From Pseudonocardia endophytica (lineage in GTDB: Bacteria > Actinomycetota > Actinomycetes > Mycobacteriales > Pseudonocardiaceae), in contig NZ_SMFZ01000001.1 of assembly GCF_004339565.1 (NCBI RefSeq), forward strand, positions 992,001 to 1,056,000: DNA of 64,000 bases, written 5' to 3'. This document shows positions 63,561 to 64,000 of this stretch, piece after piece (position 1 is the stretch's first letter; every line of letters starts with the position of its first letter). The translations under genes and the position numbers were made by a program. A model generated the notes under the pieces. It saw only the letters and a program-made list of their open reading frames with translations. It had not been told where the DNA came from and searched no databases.

Positions 63561-63974
63561 ATGACCAGCGATTCGATCCAGCAGGACGTCTTCACCGTGC
63601 TCCACGGTCAGGCCTCCCCGATCGTCAGCCGCTGGACCTACCGCGCCGACGACCCGTACGCCATCTCCTTCGCCGTCCGCCGTTCGACGGACCGCTGGGT
63701 CGAGTGGCTGGTCGCGCGCGACCTGGTGATCGAGGGCCTGACCACGCCGTGCGGCATCGGGGACATCCGGATGCGGCCGCAGCGGGTCGACGGCTACGAC
63801 GTCGTCGAGATCGAGATCCGCTCGGACACCGGTTCAGCGGTGCTGGAGGTCGACCGGGACCTGCTGGCGCACTTCGTGCACGGGACGCTGGAGATCGTCG
63901 ACCTCGGCGAGGAGATGGACCACCTCGACCTGGACGAGGCGATCGCGCGCCTGACCGGCAGCGCCGCCGCCTGA
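63561..63974 (+). CDS. SsgA-like (SALP) sporulation/cell-division regulator
   Basis: 137 aa, close to family length. SWTYRADDPYAISFAV-type block (RWTYRADDPYAISFAVRR near residue 25), WVEWLVARDLVIEGL, GIGDIRMRPQRVDGYDVVEIE and SGSAVLEV-type DTGSAVLEVDRDLLAHF follow the SsgA/SsgB fold of swapped beta barrels. SsgB helps place FtsZ in sporulating actinomycetes. ATG with GAGGAGACC upstream. Presence supports a morphologically complex actinomycete. The final 26 bases of the window carry no gene. Confidence 0.92.
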   Translation: MTSDSIQQDVFTVLHGQASPIVSRWTYRADDPYAISFAVRRSTDRWVEWLVARDLVIEGLTTPCGIGDIRMRPQRVDGYDVVEIEIRSDTGSAVLEVDRDLLAHFVHGTLEIVDLGEEMDHLDLDEAIARLTGSAAA

Positions 63975-64000
63975 GCCGGGTGTACGGCTAGGCGTCCGGA

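Overview
The window is one continuous stretch of very GC-rich DNA. It has frequent GTG/TTG starts, four-base start/stop overlaps and many leaderless promoters. Gene content points to an actinobacterium: class II DAHP synthase, a diheme QcrC with the QcrCAB bc1 complex, PASTA kinase, GT-C and PimB'-type mannosyltransferases, an SsgA-like protein and an FprA-type ferredoxin reductase. The carotenoid genes, SsgA-like protein and tandem repeats suggest Pseudonocardiaceae (Pseudonocardia-like), which is inference. No tRNA, rRNA, CRISPR array, insertion sequence or prophage gene was seen.

Left part (1-32.6 kb). Gene order follows the mycobacterial block Rv2173-Rv2196 closely: prenyl diphosphate synthase, mannosyltransferase, Rv2175c/PknL pair, aroG with an Rv2179c-like exoribonuclease, PlsC-type acyltransferase, ArsA ATPase with START-like proteins, fadD15, pimB', DEDD exonuclease/GIY-YIG protein, trpD, ctaE-qcrCAB. 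Carotenoid genes crtI and crtB are interleaved with the mannosyltransferase, and a ROK glucokinase is added. RipC is missing; an NYN-domain protein and an 87-aa Cys4 protein occupy that place. Four intergenic gaps carry expanded tandem repeats (19, 20, 58 and 13/16 bp units). The 58-bp array consists of copies of the pimB' promoter/start region.

Middle part (32.6-50 kb). This is accessory metabolism. First come an ACT-like small protein behind a leaderless leader peptide and hairpins, FprA, a double-hotdog thioesterase, and a GlxA/AraC regulator with a clear operator. Next are a winged-helix protein, two overlapping LLM flavin monooxygenases, an FMN/F420-type split-barrel protein, a SnoaL-like protein, a PcaB-like lyase, a HAD phosphatase and a MOSC protein. 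The part ends with a cytochrome P450 and D-arginine dehydrogenase-like oxidase separated by a perfect palindrome, a hexapeptide leader (MFYEFL), a PPTase and DNA polymerase IV.

Right part (49.8-60.3 kb). This is a cobalamin locus ordered like Rv2847c-Rv2850c: cobQ, ChlD-like chelatase, cobO, cobB and a cbiG-type domain form one minus-strand operon ending in a nested hairpin. The cobA/cysG fusion and a shrunken tetrapyrrole-methylase-like gene follow, each behind its own cobalamin riboswitch. cobD lies apart, beyond a SURF1 gene. The last 4 kb hold a flavin reductase-like protein, an acyl-CoA synthetase, a lipoprotein and an SsgA-like protein.

A recurring feature is that convergent gene pairs with gaps over about 80 bp are separated by long inverted repeats or repeat arrays. 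A second is a TANNNT -10 box placed 6-7 bases before an ATG/GTG at many genes, meaning leaderless transcripts; this was used to choose starts.
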